Shown piece after piece: positions 20,258 through 32,305 of a stretch of 64,000 bases of DNA. The DNA comes from Flaccisagitta enflata (Eukaryota > Chaetognatha > Sagittoidea > Aphragmophora): the NCBI GenBank assembly GCA_965153355.1, contig OZ231127.1:44888001-44952000 (forward strand), written 5' to 3'. The notes beneath the pieces are model-generated. The model saw nothing but the letters and a program-made list of their open reading frames with translations. It searched no databases and was not told where the DNA came from. The position numbers and the translations under genes were made by a program. Position 1 is the first letter of the stretch. Every line of letters starts with the position of its first letter.

Positions 20258-21229
20258 ACTATGGCAAAAAAAAAAACCGAACAGTTACTTCTTTTGCTCA
20301 TAAATCCTTTGAAAATTCACCCAGTGTGCTGAAATTTTTACTGAAGTTACTTTTTAGTACCATTAAGCATCACTGAAAAAATCAATGACCTGCTCTAAAT
20401 AGTTTGAGAATTATAGATTTTTTAAAAGTGCTTGTCAGAAGATAAGAAATTCAATGTACACACATTAGAATTTACTAAGAATGAATAAACAAACTTAAAA
20501 AAACCATACTACATCTAGTCCGATTTTGATGAAATTTGAGGTGGAAGTAGACCACATTGCTAGCAGGCTGTGAGAAAAATTTCATTACAAAACTCCGATT
20601 ATTTTAGCAGAAACATTAAGTTTTCTAAATTTTTTTTGTGGTTTTTAGAATGAAGTAAATGAAGATGAAATCTGAAATATAAATCGATGCTAAGGCCAGA
20701 GTTTTTTACCAATTATCATGATTTTTTAACTGGGAACTTTTGTACATATGATTCATCTCCAGTAAAATTTTTGTGAATATTGAAGCATTTTTAGTCCCCC
20801 AAATTGCAAAAATATTCTAACAGGTAGCAGAATATTTCTTATCCTGAGCAAGCTTACAAACAACCAATATCTACCCCACTAGACTTTATCTGAGTAGATG
20901 CGAATTTTGCCTAGTATTAGTAAATATTACCATCAGACTACAGTTCAAAAATCATGACAAAACTCCCAAAACTTTTTGCACAATGCTAATTTTACTAAAA
21001 ATGGTATTATTTTGATTTAGGATAAACGTCATCTCTGGCAGTCCAAAAAAGAGGTGACTTCAGTAAAAACGTGATAACGGCTAAAGTTTTCAACGGATTT
21101 TGATGAAATTTTAACCAGACATAGTCCATATCATGGTTATCATTCACTGTAAATTTTATGCAAATTGGTCAACATCTTCATACTTTTTTGCTCTCTCAAA
21201 AGTTGTTCAGTTTTTTTTTTTGCCATAGT
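20258..21229. mobile_element. TA-flanked foldback MITE (ACTATGGCAAAA ends)
   Basis: Termini ACTATGGCAAAAAAAAAAAC and its complement ending GCCATAGT, bordered by TA at 20256-20257 and 21230-21231. 972 bp, with a second inverted pair inside (GATTTTGATGAAATTTGAG / GATTTTGATGAAATTTTAACC types). No transposase frame. Confidence 0.75.
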
Positions 21230-21231
21230 TA

Positions 21232-22247
21232 TCGTGTATTTCTGTCTCCTGTACAGTGCAACTCATAAAAACTTTCAGAATAGCTTTACATAGTTTAAAT
21301 TTAACAAATCCTATTGTTATTCATGAGCATTTTAAAGAGCTTAAAAAAATGAACAAATTGCTACCAGTCCCATCGAATTCCATTAATTCGTTTTGATTTT
21401 ATGTTAAAATGAATACATATCTAACAAAATCTAAGTGGGAAACCAATAGATTTTTTGTTATAATTTGGGAATGACAAATTGAGGTGGTAACTCCAGAAAC
21501 GGCTAAAATGACAAATTTTCTAAGGGCCTTCTCTATGTCATTAATTTTGATAGGTTTTTACTTGATTTGAACCCTTTACGAATGATTAATGAGGGAATTT
21601 TTTCATCACACAAATTTTAAAAAAATATTGATTTTTTTCTCCTCTCAAAATATCCATGTTTGAATAGAAGAAAGCAAACAATATCAGTGACCATTTGGAA
21701 GATTTTCAAAAGATCTTTCATTCAAGACCAATTCCAGCCTCCTAGCTTTACTCGGTTGGAAATGACATTCATTTGAAGTTAAATGGGTATATTTTGATGA
21801 TGCGCCTTTTCAAACTGTAAAATGAATACTCTTCAGGCTTTTCTTTACTGCGTTTATACGAATTGACCTAGGAATGTGAGATTGGCGGCAAATGAAAGCT
21901 CTTTTGAATATCTTAAAAATGATCTATGATTTCAATTGATTTCTTGCGCAGCAAATGACAAAAAAAAAAAAAAGGTCCCTTATTCATATTTATTGAAGAA
22001 TTTATAATTCAGACACAGATTCTGGCACTATTATCTTCTTATCTTCTTTTTATCATAAAATTTAAGATAATTGATGAAAACTTATGGGATTTGTGACATT
22101 CGCATCATTCGATGACACTCTTTCCATTTCTCACAAAAAAAATATCGAAAAGTCATGTTTTTTGATGAGAAATATCTTTTAGAACAGCTGTAATCTTTTT
22201 CATGGTTCGCAGTGACCAGTGTACGTATCCGGCCTTCACTTGTCTGA

Positions 22248-22248
<1 letters not shown>
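21232..22248. other. AT-rich intergenic sequence
   Basis: Contains AAGACCAATTCCAGCCTCCTAGC near 21725, a diverged form of the module found inside several foldback elements, but I could not define element ends. No exon seen. Confidence 0.45.

Positions 22249-22319
<71 letters not shown>
22249..22319. repeat. (CT)n before an exon-like segment
   Basis: About 70 bp of pure CT ending nine bases before a CAG acceptor. It is placed where a polypyrimidine tract would be. Confidence 0.95.
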
Positions 22320-22323
<4 letters not shown>

Positions 22324-22328
22324 CACAG

Positions 22329-22456
22329 GCAAAATTCTTGCGGCGATTCCTACGGACTTTCTTCCGGTTCAAATTGCCGCGTTTTCCAGCGCCAGAATCT
22401 TTCTCATTCCTTTGACCATGATTTGCGCTTGGCCAAGACAAAATCCCATTTTCAAG
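22329..22456 (+). CDS. Isolated exon, equilibrative nucleoside transporter-like
   Basis: Acceptor ATATCACAG, donor AAG|GTGGGT, phase 1 to 0, 42 residues. KILAAIPTDFLPVQIA then the hydrophobic SSARIFLIPLTMICAWPR resembles the late membrane segment of SLC29 (ENT) transporters, where GR/GK, a short loop, LxRxxxIPLxxLCN and PR occur in the same order. ENT proteins carry nucleosides across membranes. No neighbouring ENT exon was found on either side, so this could be a member of a gene with very long introns or a fragment. The assignment rests on one short exon. Confidence 0.45.
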
Positions 22457-22684
22457 GTGGGTGATAGACTACCAAAGATCCTGATATAAACCGTTATTGG
22501 GGAAAATTGCCATTCAGGAGGCGATGACAGATGACTGAAAATTGCGTTTTATGATTAACTCTTGATTGTTCACATACCAGTAAACAGGGGCGTAGGAGAG
22601 ATGTATTTTTTGCGCATGCCACCCCCTAATTAGTGTCCTACAAATCTAGTGTCCTAACAGAAACTACCATCTAGAACAAAAGTA

Positions 22685-23672
22685 CAGGGTCTTCAATTAC
22701 AACTGATTTATTCTAAATTGATGGTGTGGCTCTCATAGTCAATATAATGATTTCTTCTTTTTTTCCTCTTGTAGCATATTGTTTGACGTTTTTTGTATCA
22801 AAATTTCAAGGGTTTTTGTCAAATAGTTTGTCTGTAATAACAATTTGAAGTATATCAGGTACTCATGGTTGTGACTGAAAAAAAATCGTTTTTTGTTTTG
22901 ATATTTTTTTTCAATTTGCTCTCATTTTAATTGGTTAGAGCTAGAGATGACTCATTGGTCTCAAATGAAATATAATTCAATCTACTTTTAAGAGGTAAAA
23001 AAATGAAATATGGATTGCCAGTCATCATATACAAACAATGAGGAAATTTGTTGGTTTGGAAAACATTGTGTAAAAAATTGATTTCAAAGTCATCACATGG
23101 AATCATGATATCAAAACATTGTTCCATCTCAAGTAGTTTGAACAAGGCATAGACACATCACTCCCAGACTCATTCTCAGTCTCATATGAGTGCAAGAGAG
23201 CAGGAGCAGTGGCACAAGGGCATTTTTACTTGTTGGGGCATTGGGGCAGCGATGTCTTGCCTGTGCCAAAAGAGTTCAAGGAATGGCTGGACAAGCAGTG
23301 GTCAGATGAACCTACAAAAGGACATGTGGACGAGATGACTGACAGACTGACATGTCACCAATAAGAACAAGAAATTATCTTTCATTTTAGACCAATTAGG
23401 CTTCTGTAGCTCAAATAAATTGATTTAGAAATGACGGCAGTTTGAAAAAAAGATGTCATGAAAAAAATGGTTTTTTTTTCAGTTATAACCATGAATACCT
23501 GAACTACTTCAAATTGTTGTTACAGACAAACGATTTGACAAAAACCCTTGAAATTTTGATACAAAAAACGTCAAACAATATGCAATAAGAGGAAAAAAAG
23601 AAAAAATCATAATGTTGACTATGAGAGGTACACCACCAATTTAGAATAAATCAGTTGTAATTGAAGACTCTG
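22685..23672. mobile_element. TA-flanked foldback MITE (CAGGGTCTTCAAT ends)
   Basis: Termini CAGGGTCTTCAATTACAACT and its complement, TA at 22683-22684 and 23673-23674. Arms of about 300 bp contain TTTGACGTTTTTTGTATCAA and an inverted pair of the shared module (GAGCTAGAGATGACTCATTGG at about 22937; complement at 23385-23430). Confidence 0.78.
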
Positions 23673-23674
23673 TA

Positions 23675-24689
23675 TGTGGGCAAGATAAGAATCAGGTTGC
23701 ATATCCATTGAATGATTAAAAAACATCATTGAAACGCATGTGATGCTTTTTTCGAGTCTTGTGCACATCAAAACATTTCATCAATTGCATTGATATGCTT
23801 TTTAGACGTATTCTGATAAGCACGATCTCCTCTCATAACTTGAAAGCAGATTATTTTGAGCCCATGCTCAGTGGTGTGTGGTCCCTTCTCTGTAGCTGTC
23901 TCCATAACACTATCTAACATGACACCGGGTTAAGAGGGCGTGAGGACGTGACATGACTACCCTTTGGCATCACATAAGCAGCAAAAATTTCCTGAAATAG
24001 CAGAAAATTATTGTTTAGTCAAGTGTGGTAACTGACAGGAAATAAAAAGCAATTTTTCTGCCGTTTTGCTTTTGGAGTAGCAATCTTGTTTTACTTGTCA
24101 TTTCTAAACAAATTGAGATAGAAGAAAGCGGTTGGTGGCATTAGCTCAGAAATCTGATGTAGTTCCAGAATCTCACCAATTTTTATATGAATTTCTTGTT
24201 TAAAGCAGAGATATGGTCCATAATGCTTGCCTACAAACATATGTTCTAGATAGGAAATTGAGGTTTTTTATCATAGACTGTAAGAAACAGTAATTATTAA
24301 AGTATTTTTTTAATTAGTGAAAAGACATTTTTTAACAATTTTTGATTTCCTCATGAATTTTTTTTTATGAATGAACATTTCATGTTAATTTTTTGAATGA
24401 TGAAATAACAGTTCTTTTGATATACATTCAAATTTCCTTACACACATTCAGGTAAGGAAAAAATCAAGGGGTTTGGAAATGGAGAAAGAAATTGAAGAGT
24501 GGAAAGAAAATAATGAAATTCACTTTTGGCAGTACTATAAAGTACCATTTAATACTAGTAAAACCAAAACATTTCTATAAAAAAAAAAAACAAATTACTT
24601 AAAGTGGCAACAAAAATTCTAGGGGAATATCAAGGCCCGTGCAACTATACACCCATGGACAAAAATTTGTGACAAGGAAGATTTTTCTT

Positions 24690-24690
<1 letters not shown>
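23675..24690. other. AT-rich intergenic sequence
   Basis: No exon, tandem repeat or element terminus recognised over about 1 kb. Confidence 0.5.
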
Positions 24691-24753
<63 letters not shown>

Positions 24754-24883
24754 CAGCAAAAGCAAAGAAAAAAGAAAAAGAAGAAAAAAAAATAAAGGCT
24801 ATTGCGAAAAGGAAAAAAAAATTTATGAATAGAAGAAGGAGATTGATTTATGGATAAACCTTCATGGACGGCCGCGACATCAA

Positions 24884-24973
<90 letters not shown>

Positions 24974-25005
24974 TAGACAGACAGATAGACAGACAGACAG
25001 AGAGA
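24691..25005. repeat. (CT)n and (GA)n arrays forming an inverted pair, with GACA tail
   Basis: (CT)n at 24691-24752, A-rich spacer, (GA)n at 24887-24957, then (GACA)n with GATAGACA units. The CT and GA runs on the same strand can pair as a hairpin. Confidence 0.92.
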
Positions 25006-25081
25006 GAGCACGTAAAGACAAACCAGGAAATTTTTGTTATCGACATATATAGTAGACAAACTAGGAAATTAGTACAATAAA

Positions 25082-25112
25082 GGCGGCTAATCGCCGGCCG
25101 GAAAAAAGTCGT
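25082..25112. mobile_element. Left end of a hairpin-ended element
   Basis: GGCGGCTAATCGCC hairpin, GGCCGGAAAAAAGTCGTAAG: same terminus as 8679. The matching block at 25560-25840 may be its other part, separated by microsatellites. Confidence 0.5.
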
Positions 25113-25236
25113 AAGTGGGAGTCTCTTTTTTTCAGTGCATGTTTATGTGTTTATACATGTCAAGATGTTTGGTCGATTGCTTGTCTGTTTTTGTTATTAA
25201 ATCTCTGTCTTTCTTTGCTTTTTCATCTTCCTTTGT

Positions 25237-25238
<2 letters not shown>

Positions 25239-25330
<92 letters not shown>

Positions 25331-25340
25331 TCTGTTTATA

Positions 25341-25436
<96 letters not shown>

Positions 25437-25465
25437 TCTCTCTCGCTCTCTCTCTCTCTCTCAAG
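25239..25465. repeat. (GT)n then (CT)n
   Basis: About 90 bp of GT, a short TCTCTGTTTATATCTCTGTC bridge, then about 115 bp of CT. Confidence 0.95.
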
Positions 25466-25559
25466 CAGAGTAAAATGCTAAAGCTAGCGTCATAAAAGTT
25501 GGAGTCAATTTGCATAACATCTAGACTATTCTCTGTCGTTACATTAGTGGAAAAATTTG

Positions 25560-25840
25560 GGATCAATGAAAAATATCTAACTTCGCGAAAATGCGAAAAA
25601 AAAAAAAGATTCAAAAATTCATAACGCCAAAACTAATGATCATAGAGACTTCTGGTTGGCGCTATTTGAAAGAGAAAAATTAGTTCTTTCTCAGTTGTGA
25701 ATATAAAAAAATGTGTCATCCCATGCAGGAAATGGCCCGACTTTCGCAAATTCCCTAAATCAAAAATGAAAAACCTGATTTCTCCCCTACGTTTCAAAAA
25801 GTCGAATTACGTAATTCGACTTTTTTTCCAATTATGGACA
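25560..25840. mobile_element. Dispersed repeat ending in a perfect palindrome
   Basis: Matches 8985-9250 (GATTCAAAAATTCATA, TTGGCGCTATTTGAAAGAG, TTAGTTCTTTCT). It ends in AAAAAGTCGAATTACGTAATTCGACTTTTT (25796-25825), where 9205-9232 has a different but still self-complementary GTCTCTTCGAC-type stem. Confidence 0.6.
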
Positions 25841-26304
25841 AACTAAAAAGCAGACTCGAAAATGTTGAAGCCAAACTACAAAGTAAGAGGAACACAAAAT
25901 GAGAGTTAGGCGGAAATGAATATGATCTGGCCCTTGGAGGCTCCAGTTCGGGCCATCAATAATACGCATAGTTACTTTATGGTAAGGATATAAGTAAAAG
26001 CGGCTTGGAATGGAGCTATGAGAGATTGTTCTTGCAGAGAAGTTGTAGGACTGTTGGACTCGATCTGCTCATGAATTTAGTGTTGAACCTCGAAATTTGG
26101 GCTTAGGACAAGAAAGCTTGAATTTGAGCCTTAATTAAAGGGTTTGGTAAATATTTTTGGACGTCCGTAGTGATGGTAATAAAAGGAGGCTGGATGAAAT
26201 CGTGCCCAAGTGGCCGCTGCCCGATTCGCGAAGATTATCAACAATCTGACTGTCTGCCTGAAAGAAAAAAGACTGACAGAAAGACGGACAGAGAGAAAGA
26301 CATA

Positions 26305-26790
26305 CAACAGGTCGCCCAAGGGCATTTTGTGATCAGCGATACCCGTTGCCCTGCTTTGCATGGTTGTGTATTGGAATGAGAGGAAGCAGGGGAGTTCCCC
26401 AAAGGGGACAAAGTCAGGAAGTACACAGGGGGACTTTCGTTCGTCTGTCCATCTGTCAGTCCCCCCAGGCCCTCTCATGCCTGAAATCTGCCCTCTCAGG
26501 CCTGAAATCTATTCTCTCAGGCCTGAAATCTGCCCTCACAGGCCTTGAATCTCAGAGGGCGGATTTTAGGTCCGAGACAGGTTTCAGGCCTGAGATGCCA
26601 GATTCCGTGTCTGAGAGGGCAGATTTCAAACCTGAGAGGAGCTGAGGGGGACTAACGGATGTATGAATGGACAGATGAATGAAAGTCCCCATATGTTCTA
26701 ACGGATATATGAATGGGCAGATGAACGAAAGTCCTCATGTGTTCTACAGGACTTCGTCTCCTTCGGGCCGCCGCCCAAAAAGGAGTTCCA
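26305..26790. mobile_element. Composite element with 21-bp minisatellite core
   Basis: GGTCGCCCAAGGGCATTTTG, GATCAGCGATACCCGTTGCC, GTTCCCCAAAGGGGACAAAG, a core of CTCTCAGGCCTGAAATCTGCC units on both strands (26467-26640) and right arms GGACAGATGAACGAAAGTCC and TGTTCTACAGGACTTCGTC. The last 70 bp of the right arm is duplicated. Confidence 0.7.
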
Positions 26791-26799
26791 AGGCTGAAT

Positions 26800-27022
26800 A
26801 GGAAAAAAAAATTGGAGGCGAAGGGGAGGACGTGAATAAGTGGAGTGATTCGTAGGTAGAGGAGGAAGTGGAAGCGGAGGAGGAGGAGGAGCAGAATGAA
26901 TGAATGGATGAATTGAATCGAATGAATGAATGGAAAAGGATTTCCTGAGGCATTTTCTGGGGCCTTCACGTTCATCTTCTCTTTCTGCCGCCGTTGATTT
27001 CTTTTTTTTTCTTTTTTTTCAG
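26800..27022. other. GAATGAATG-rich and pyrimidine-rich spacer
   Basis: GGAGGAGGA and GAATGAATGAATGG runs followed by long T-rich tracts. The minus-strand open frame over it is low-complexity. Confidence 0.5.
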
Positions 27023-27051
27023 ATTACATTTTTTCTTTTCTTTTTTTTTTC

Positions 27052-27171
27052 ATGAAATCGTCTTATTTTTGGGATCGTCTCGAAAATCGTCGTCATTTGA
27101 TCCAATGCTGCAACGACAAAGTTGAGGCTCTCACTAAAGCCGGCACAGTCATTTTGGGGGCAGTATTGACG
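27052..27171 (+). CDS. Orphan exon-like open segment, unrecognised
   Basis: ATG after a long pyrimidine tract opens 40 codons (FWDRLENRRHLIQCCNDKV, then EALTKAGTVILGAVLT) and ends at a GTACAT donor; the next codons are stops. The frame is also open upstream from a TTTTTTCAG acceptor at 27022, so it could be an internal exon. No family recognised. Codon use looks non-random but the segment is short. Confidence 0.35.
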
Positions 27172-27496
27172 GTACATTGATGTAATGTTACTAATATTCC
27201 TCGCCTGCCTTATTTCTTCTATTTATAATTTCTTCTTTTAGAATTAGCGCTTCCTCAAACACTGTTGATATTACTACATGTATATTTAAAAAGAATTAGA
27301 AAAACCACGACCTTATTTTTGTTTTTTTTTTTTTTTTGGAGTCTTTTTGTAAAGAAATTTATATCAAGATAAAAACATTTCTGTTCGAGGCAAACTTATC
27401 TTTTGAAAAGGGAGGGAGGGAGGGAGGCGCTAGATAAGGAGGAGTCGCTAAGAGAAATACAGTATGGTACATTGCCTCAGCGAATTTGGAGCAATA

Positions 27497-28092
27497 CCCC
27501 GTGTTCAATCTCAAAGTGGGAAAAGTAAAAAGCTTACATTCCTGTAGTTGGTGATTTCAAATCATTTTTTCTCTTGCATGTAGTATTATGTTTGATATTT
27601 TTTGTATAAAAATTTCATTGGTCTAGCCTTAGCAGTTTGTCCAGAACATCAATCTTAAGTAAAACTTGTAAGTTGAGCTAAAAAACTCTCGTTTTAATCG
27701 TGACAGTTTTTCTATAAATTGCTTCAATTTCTGAACAGTTGGAGCTAAATATGCAAGATTGGTCTCAAATGAAGTATAATTTGAAAATGCTTGCATCTGA
27801 GACCAAGCTGGCATCTGCTATTAAGCCGTTTTAGAATTAAAGGCCAAATATTTAGAAATAGGGTTGATAAAAATATGAGTTTTTGAGCTTCAACTGTAAA
27901 GACTTGTTTTACTTCAAATTGATGTTTTGGATTACTTCAAATTGATGTTTTGGACTAACTTTTTAAGCTAGACCAATGAAATTTGTATACAAAAAATGTC
28001 AAATACAAGAGAAAAATGGTTTGAAATTATTAACCAAGTGCATTTAGAAATGTAAGCTTTTTACTTTTCCCACTTTGAGATTGAACACCCTG
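27497..28092. mobile_element. TA-flanked foldback MITE (CAGGGTGTTCAATC ends)
   Basis: The right terminus is the complement of CAGGGTGTTCAATCTCAAAG; the left is CCCCGTGTTCAATCTCAAAG. TA borders at 27495-27496 and 28093-28094. The shared module occurs as an inverted pair near 27737-27776 and 27795-27840. Its ends resemble the element at 22685. Confidence 0.75.
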
Positions 28093-28094
28093 TA

Positions 28095-28668
28095 TCAATG
28101 GCACAGGGCAGTGATGCCACAAATCTTGGACGGTATCCAGCTAGTCGGAGAAGTCCCTTGCGCGGTTGACGATTTGAAAGTTGTATTAAATAACGCATTC
28201 GCACACATACGATAACAAACAAAAACAGAACAAACTTGCGGTTTTACCAGTATAAAAAAGGTAAAAAAGCATAGGGGGCTCTGTTGGAAAAAAAACATTT
28301 TCCGACGCTAAGGCTATTTCGAGAGGCAAGGTTTTTACACTTCCTCTGCGGTTTTTTTTTCAAAATTGATTTCATTCATTCATACACACTAATCGAACTT
28401 TGTAGTTCATTGCATTCAGTTCATTGCATCATCTAGTATCATGTCCTTGTCCCGGCGATTCCATCTTCATAGTTCACCGTCCTCATCGTCATCGTCACCG
28501 TCCCTGCCACTGTCAATATCGTCACCGCCGCCGTCACCGTCACCGTCGCGATAACGTCGCTGCCTTATCATTAATTTTCTTTTTTTTAGGTCAGAATTCC
28601 GTTGGTTAAAATCTGGTCCGAAAATCATTTGAATTTTGTCCCAGCAACGACAAAAAAAAATATGAGAA

Positions 28669-28672
<4 letters not shown>
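28095..28672. other. Unassigned, with a (CCGTCA)-type patch
   Basis: A plus-strand open stretch near 28119-28216 (ILDGIQLVGEVPCAVDDL) could be an exon after a ATCCAG acceptor, but no donor or family supports it. 28480-28560 is a GTCACCGTC-type imperfect repeat. Confidence 0.35.

Positions 28673-28754
<82 letters not shown>
28673..28754. repeat. (GA)n
   Basis: Pure GA dinucleotide array of about 80 bp. Confidence 0.95.
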
Positions 28755-28755
<1 letters not shown>

Positions 28756-29832
28756 AGCAGCAACAGGCTTAAGTTTCCACGTGGTTTATGAACCAACGAG
28801 GGATGAGGTTCCCCCCGCTGAAAAAGAGGTCCGAGAATTCCATTTTTTGCCCTAGATTCTACAACCTCACGACACCATGAATAAATCTAACAATCAATCG
28901 ATATATGCGCATTTGAAAGATGAGAACATTTGTTGTACGTGTTTGCATGCGCATAATCTACAAAGTCCTGATATTCTATTCCTATTCGAAAAAAAGCTTA
29001 CATTTGTTTCAAATTTCCTTCAATATTCCTTCCATTCACCAATAAGCATATATCCATCAGTTTCTATCACTTTAAAAACTGATGATGAAAAAGGAGGGAA
29101 AGATTATCGGAATGCCCGTCAAAATCCTTGAAAGGGAGAATCATTTGATTATCTGAGGGTGAGGGTCTGAAGGATGATATATAGGCGCATATTTCCCACA
29201 TCTAGCCGCCCTGACCGTCGTTACAGAAAAGGATGAACTAGTCAAAGTTTCCATTTCATTTTCACTGAGACATACGTGCATACATTTAAGATGCAAAAGC
29301 TCTGCAAAATCTGCTGCCAAAACAGAGCAAAACGAAATGCCCATCGAATGCATGATTCAGGATCTTACTTGTTAAAGTGTTTCAAGTCTTCGAGAAAATG
29401 AAACTTCCGTTTGTTGCTTTGAAAAAAAAAATCTGTATGATTCGGAAAACCTCATCGAGAAATCAGCCTCTGGAAAATTGGAAGACAAAAGCGACCTCTG
29501 CACGGGGGTGGTGACTTAGGGTAGGACATAAAAAAGAGAAACAAAAAACACACAAAAAGAAAAAAAAAACAAAAGACAAGAAAATGAAAAGAGGAAAAGA
29601 AGAATGGAATCAAAGGAAGAACCTGTTGGAATAGACGATTTCCTTATTTTTCTTTGTTTTTGTGTGTGCTACTCTTTTTTTATTTTCTTTATTTCTTTCT
29701 CATCCCGTCACTCTTTTATTCGCCGTTAGTCTCTCTATCTGTACCTCTACATGTCCGCCTATCACACTGTTTTGATGTGAGTCTGTCTTTCTCTCTGTCA
29801 CCCGGTCCGTCTTTTTGCCTCGATCCGTCTGT

Positions 29833-29836
<4 letters not shown>
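28755..29836. other. Intergenic, no supported feature
   Basis: No repeat unit, element end or exon with good splice sites recognised; the 3' part is pyrimidine-rich. Confidence 0.45.

Positions 29837-29901
<65 letters not shown>
29837..29901. repeat. (CT)n
   Basis: Pure CT array of about 65 bp. Confidence 0.95.
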
Positions 29902-29909
<8 letters not shown>

Positions 29910-29951
29910 CCCTTCCTCTCTCTATTTTTTCTCTGCATCTATTGTGGGCAG

Positions 29952-30366
29952 CGTCGCTTTTGTTTAAAGGATGCGCAATTGTTTGGAGGAAGACACTTAT
30001 GTGCCAACGTCGCAAAGCCAAAGGTTTATCTACGATACAGACGGCAATGATTGACGTTGCTTTTATGCAATGGCTGAGCGAGTTTTCCTGGGTCGATCTA
30101 TGACAAGGTTGAAGCTCCTCGATTTTTTTCATCACGTCATTGTCGATTATCATACGGAAATGTGTCTCTTGTAGGACTGGTTTTTCCTCGCTCGGTACAC
30201 GGTCAAAGCTTTTTACATCAATGTCAACTTTTGGTCAGTCGGCCCATCGCTCGCTTTCAATATTGACAGCAAAGACTGCCTATTTGTGTTACACAAGAAA
30301 AGCAATTTGCATGTGGGCTCCGGTTTCTATTGCTCCTACCCCGCGACTCAGATAAGCTCATTTTGA
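29952..30366 (+). other. Coding-like stretch, two open segments
   Basis: Segment 1 (about 29952-30090) reads LLFKGCAIVWRKTLM and MIDVAFMQWLSEFSW after a GGGCAG site. Segment 2 (30175-30366) follows the acceptor TCTCTTGTAG and reads DWFFLARYTVKAFYINV, SVGPSLAFNIDSKDC, ending in TGA after 63 codons, as a last exon would. Neither is recognised, and the link between them is a guess. Confidence 0.25.
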
Positions 30367-30626
30367 AATACGAGGAATTCATATTTTTATCCGCTATCAT
30401 TGATCCTTCAATGCGCGCGGGCTGCTTACTTATTTGTTGTGGAATTTTCTATGACACGAAGCGAGATCGCGTGAAATGAATACTCAACGTCAATTTAGTG
30501 CACGCGCGCCTTCCACTTGTATCACGTTTCGTTCTTCCTCGGTCGCATCCTTACAACCTTGTGTATCCCGCGAGAGTATGTTGCGCTGTTGTCGTTTCTA
30601 CTTTTATCACTGACATTGTCTGCAGA

Positions 30627-30788
30627 CCCTGTTCGATATTAAAGAACTAAGCGGCATCGATGTGATTGGCAGTGGCCAGGATGAGGATGGCGCGGTTGGT
30701 GGAGGTGAAAGACCCGCGGTCGTTTGCTGGTTCTATTCGGCTGCTGGGTGGAGATGGAATCTGTTGAGGGAGGTTGACATTCATGAAG
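30627..30788 (+). CDS. Orphan exon-like segment, unrecognised
   Basis: Acceptor CATTGTCTGCAG, donor AAG|GTAACA, phase 0 to 1, about 54 codons. It reads TLFDIKELSGIDVIGSGQDE, a Gly-rich AVGGGERP turn, and VVCWFYSAAGWRWNLLREVD. Splice sites and composition make it one of the better orphan exons, but no family was recognised and no partner exon is certain. Confidence 0.4.
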
Positions 30789-30916
30789 GTAACAATAGAT
30801 GGCGCTTGTTTGGGATGGCATCTCGGGACAACGACGCTGACAAAAGAAAGCAAAAAATTCATTCATGGATTTTCCGGGATTTTGATCCGCCAAAAAAGAA
30901 GCGTCTCTTCGATTGT

Positions 30917-31066
<150 letters not shown>

Positions 31067-31069
31067 TTT

Positions 31070-31959
31070 TTCTCTATTCATTCATTCATTCTTTTTATAT
31101 AGGCAAGGGAAGTCAATTAATAGTGTCCGGGATATGAATGAATTGGCTCTTCATGAATTCAAAACTGCTTTTTTCATGCTTTTTTTGTTGGTTGGTCTCA
31201 ATAACTTTTGAATAAAAAAGGATCGCGTATTCAAAAACGTGGAAAACCTGTAGATTAAAAAACCGCAATGAATTATGCAGCAAAGGCAAAGATTTGCAAA
31301 GACTGGAAAACTCATGTACCCTCATAAGCTTATATATTTGTGTTTTGGGGGCGATGGAAACATTTATTGTCCATAAGAATCCTGTTAGAATAATGATTTT
31401 TTTTCTTTTTGACTTGTACAGCTATACACAGTAAAATCGTTCGGGCCATCTAAGCCAACAATTCGTATCATTCTTTCGCGTAAATACAAAAATGTCAATT
31501 TATTGATAATTCTAAGGATAGCTGGGAGGGGTCCGGATGAAACAGTTAGAGTTCCAAAGGTTCTTGTCCTTATTCTAGAATTTTGTTGTAAAGTTATGTT
31601 GTCCAACTCATAGACATTTACATTCATAAAAAAACCTGTTGAAGCTACGAAACTACAGTATGTTTTTTTTTCGAATGCAACATTACATGACGGCATAACT
31701 CTAAAAGTAATAGAGATAATTGAATTCTGAAGAAAGTTCCTTAAAGCTGATGGTTGTGCATTTTATGATGTGTAACTCCTTGGACTTTTTTACAAAAATC
31801 TATACCTTTTGAAAAATGACAAAATGTTGTTCAAAATCAGCAAAAAACATCATTATTTCAGGTTTTTGGCGGAACAGATTTTCTTCAAGATGCTCTTAAT
31901 TCTAAACGGATTGAGCTAGAAATACCAGATTGGTCTCAATTTAAAGCTAATTAACAATA
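31070..31959. other. Intergenic with one copy of the foldback module
   Basis: 31901-31947 reads CTAAACGGATTGAGCTAGAA then TACCAGATTGGTCTCAATTT, the module seen inverted inside several foldback elements; its partner was not found. Otherwise AT-rich. Confidence 0.5.
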
Positions 31960-31967
31960 GTTTTTAG

Positions 31968-32297
31968 CAGGGGTGTATATAGTTGAGCGGCTTTTGATTT
32001 CATTCCCCCCCCCCTGCCTTTGATTTTCTTCCCCGCGACGCGTCGCGTCGCGTTACAAAATCTATGATTTTCTTCCCCACAAAGCAATAAAACAGTACAT
32101 TATAGGTTTAAATAGTGTTAAAATGTGTTGTAGTAAGCAGAGACTACCATTTGGAACTACCAAAAGTGTTAAATCCTCAAAAATTTCCTTTTTTCTTTTT
32201 TTTTAGCTTTTGATTTTTTTCCCTATCTCCAAACCCTTTGATTTTATTCCCCCCCCCCCCGCCGGGGGGGGGGAATGCTCAACTTTATACACGCCTG
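31968..32297. mobile_element. hAT-like MITE with 8-bp target duplication
   Basis: Terminal inverted repeats CAGGGGTGTATATAGTTGAG and (complement) CAGGCGTGTATAAAGTTGAG. GTTTTTAG lies directly on each side (31960-31967 and 32298-32305), an exact 8-bp duplication as made by hAT transposases, and the CAGGG start also fits. The interior has two long C or G homopolymer tracts and CTTTGATTTTCTTCCCC repeats. Confidence 0.85.
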
Positions 32298-32305
32298 GTT
32301 TTTAG

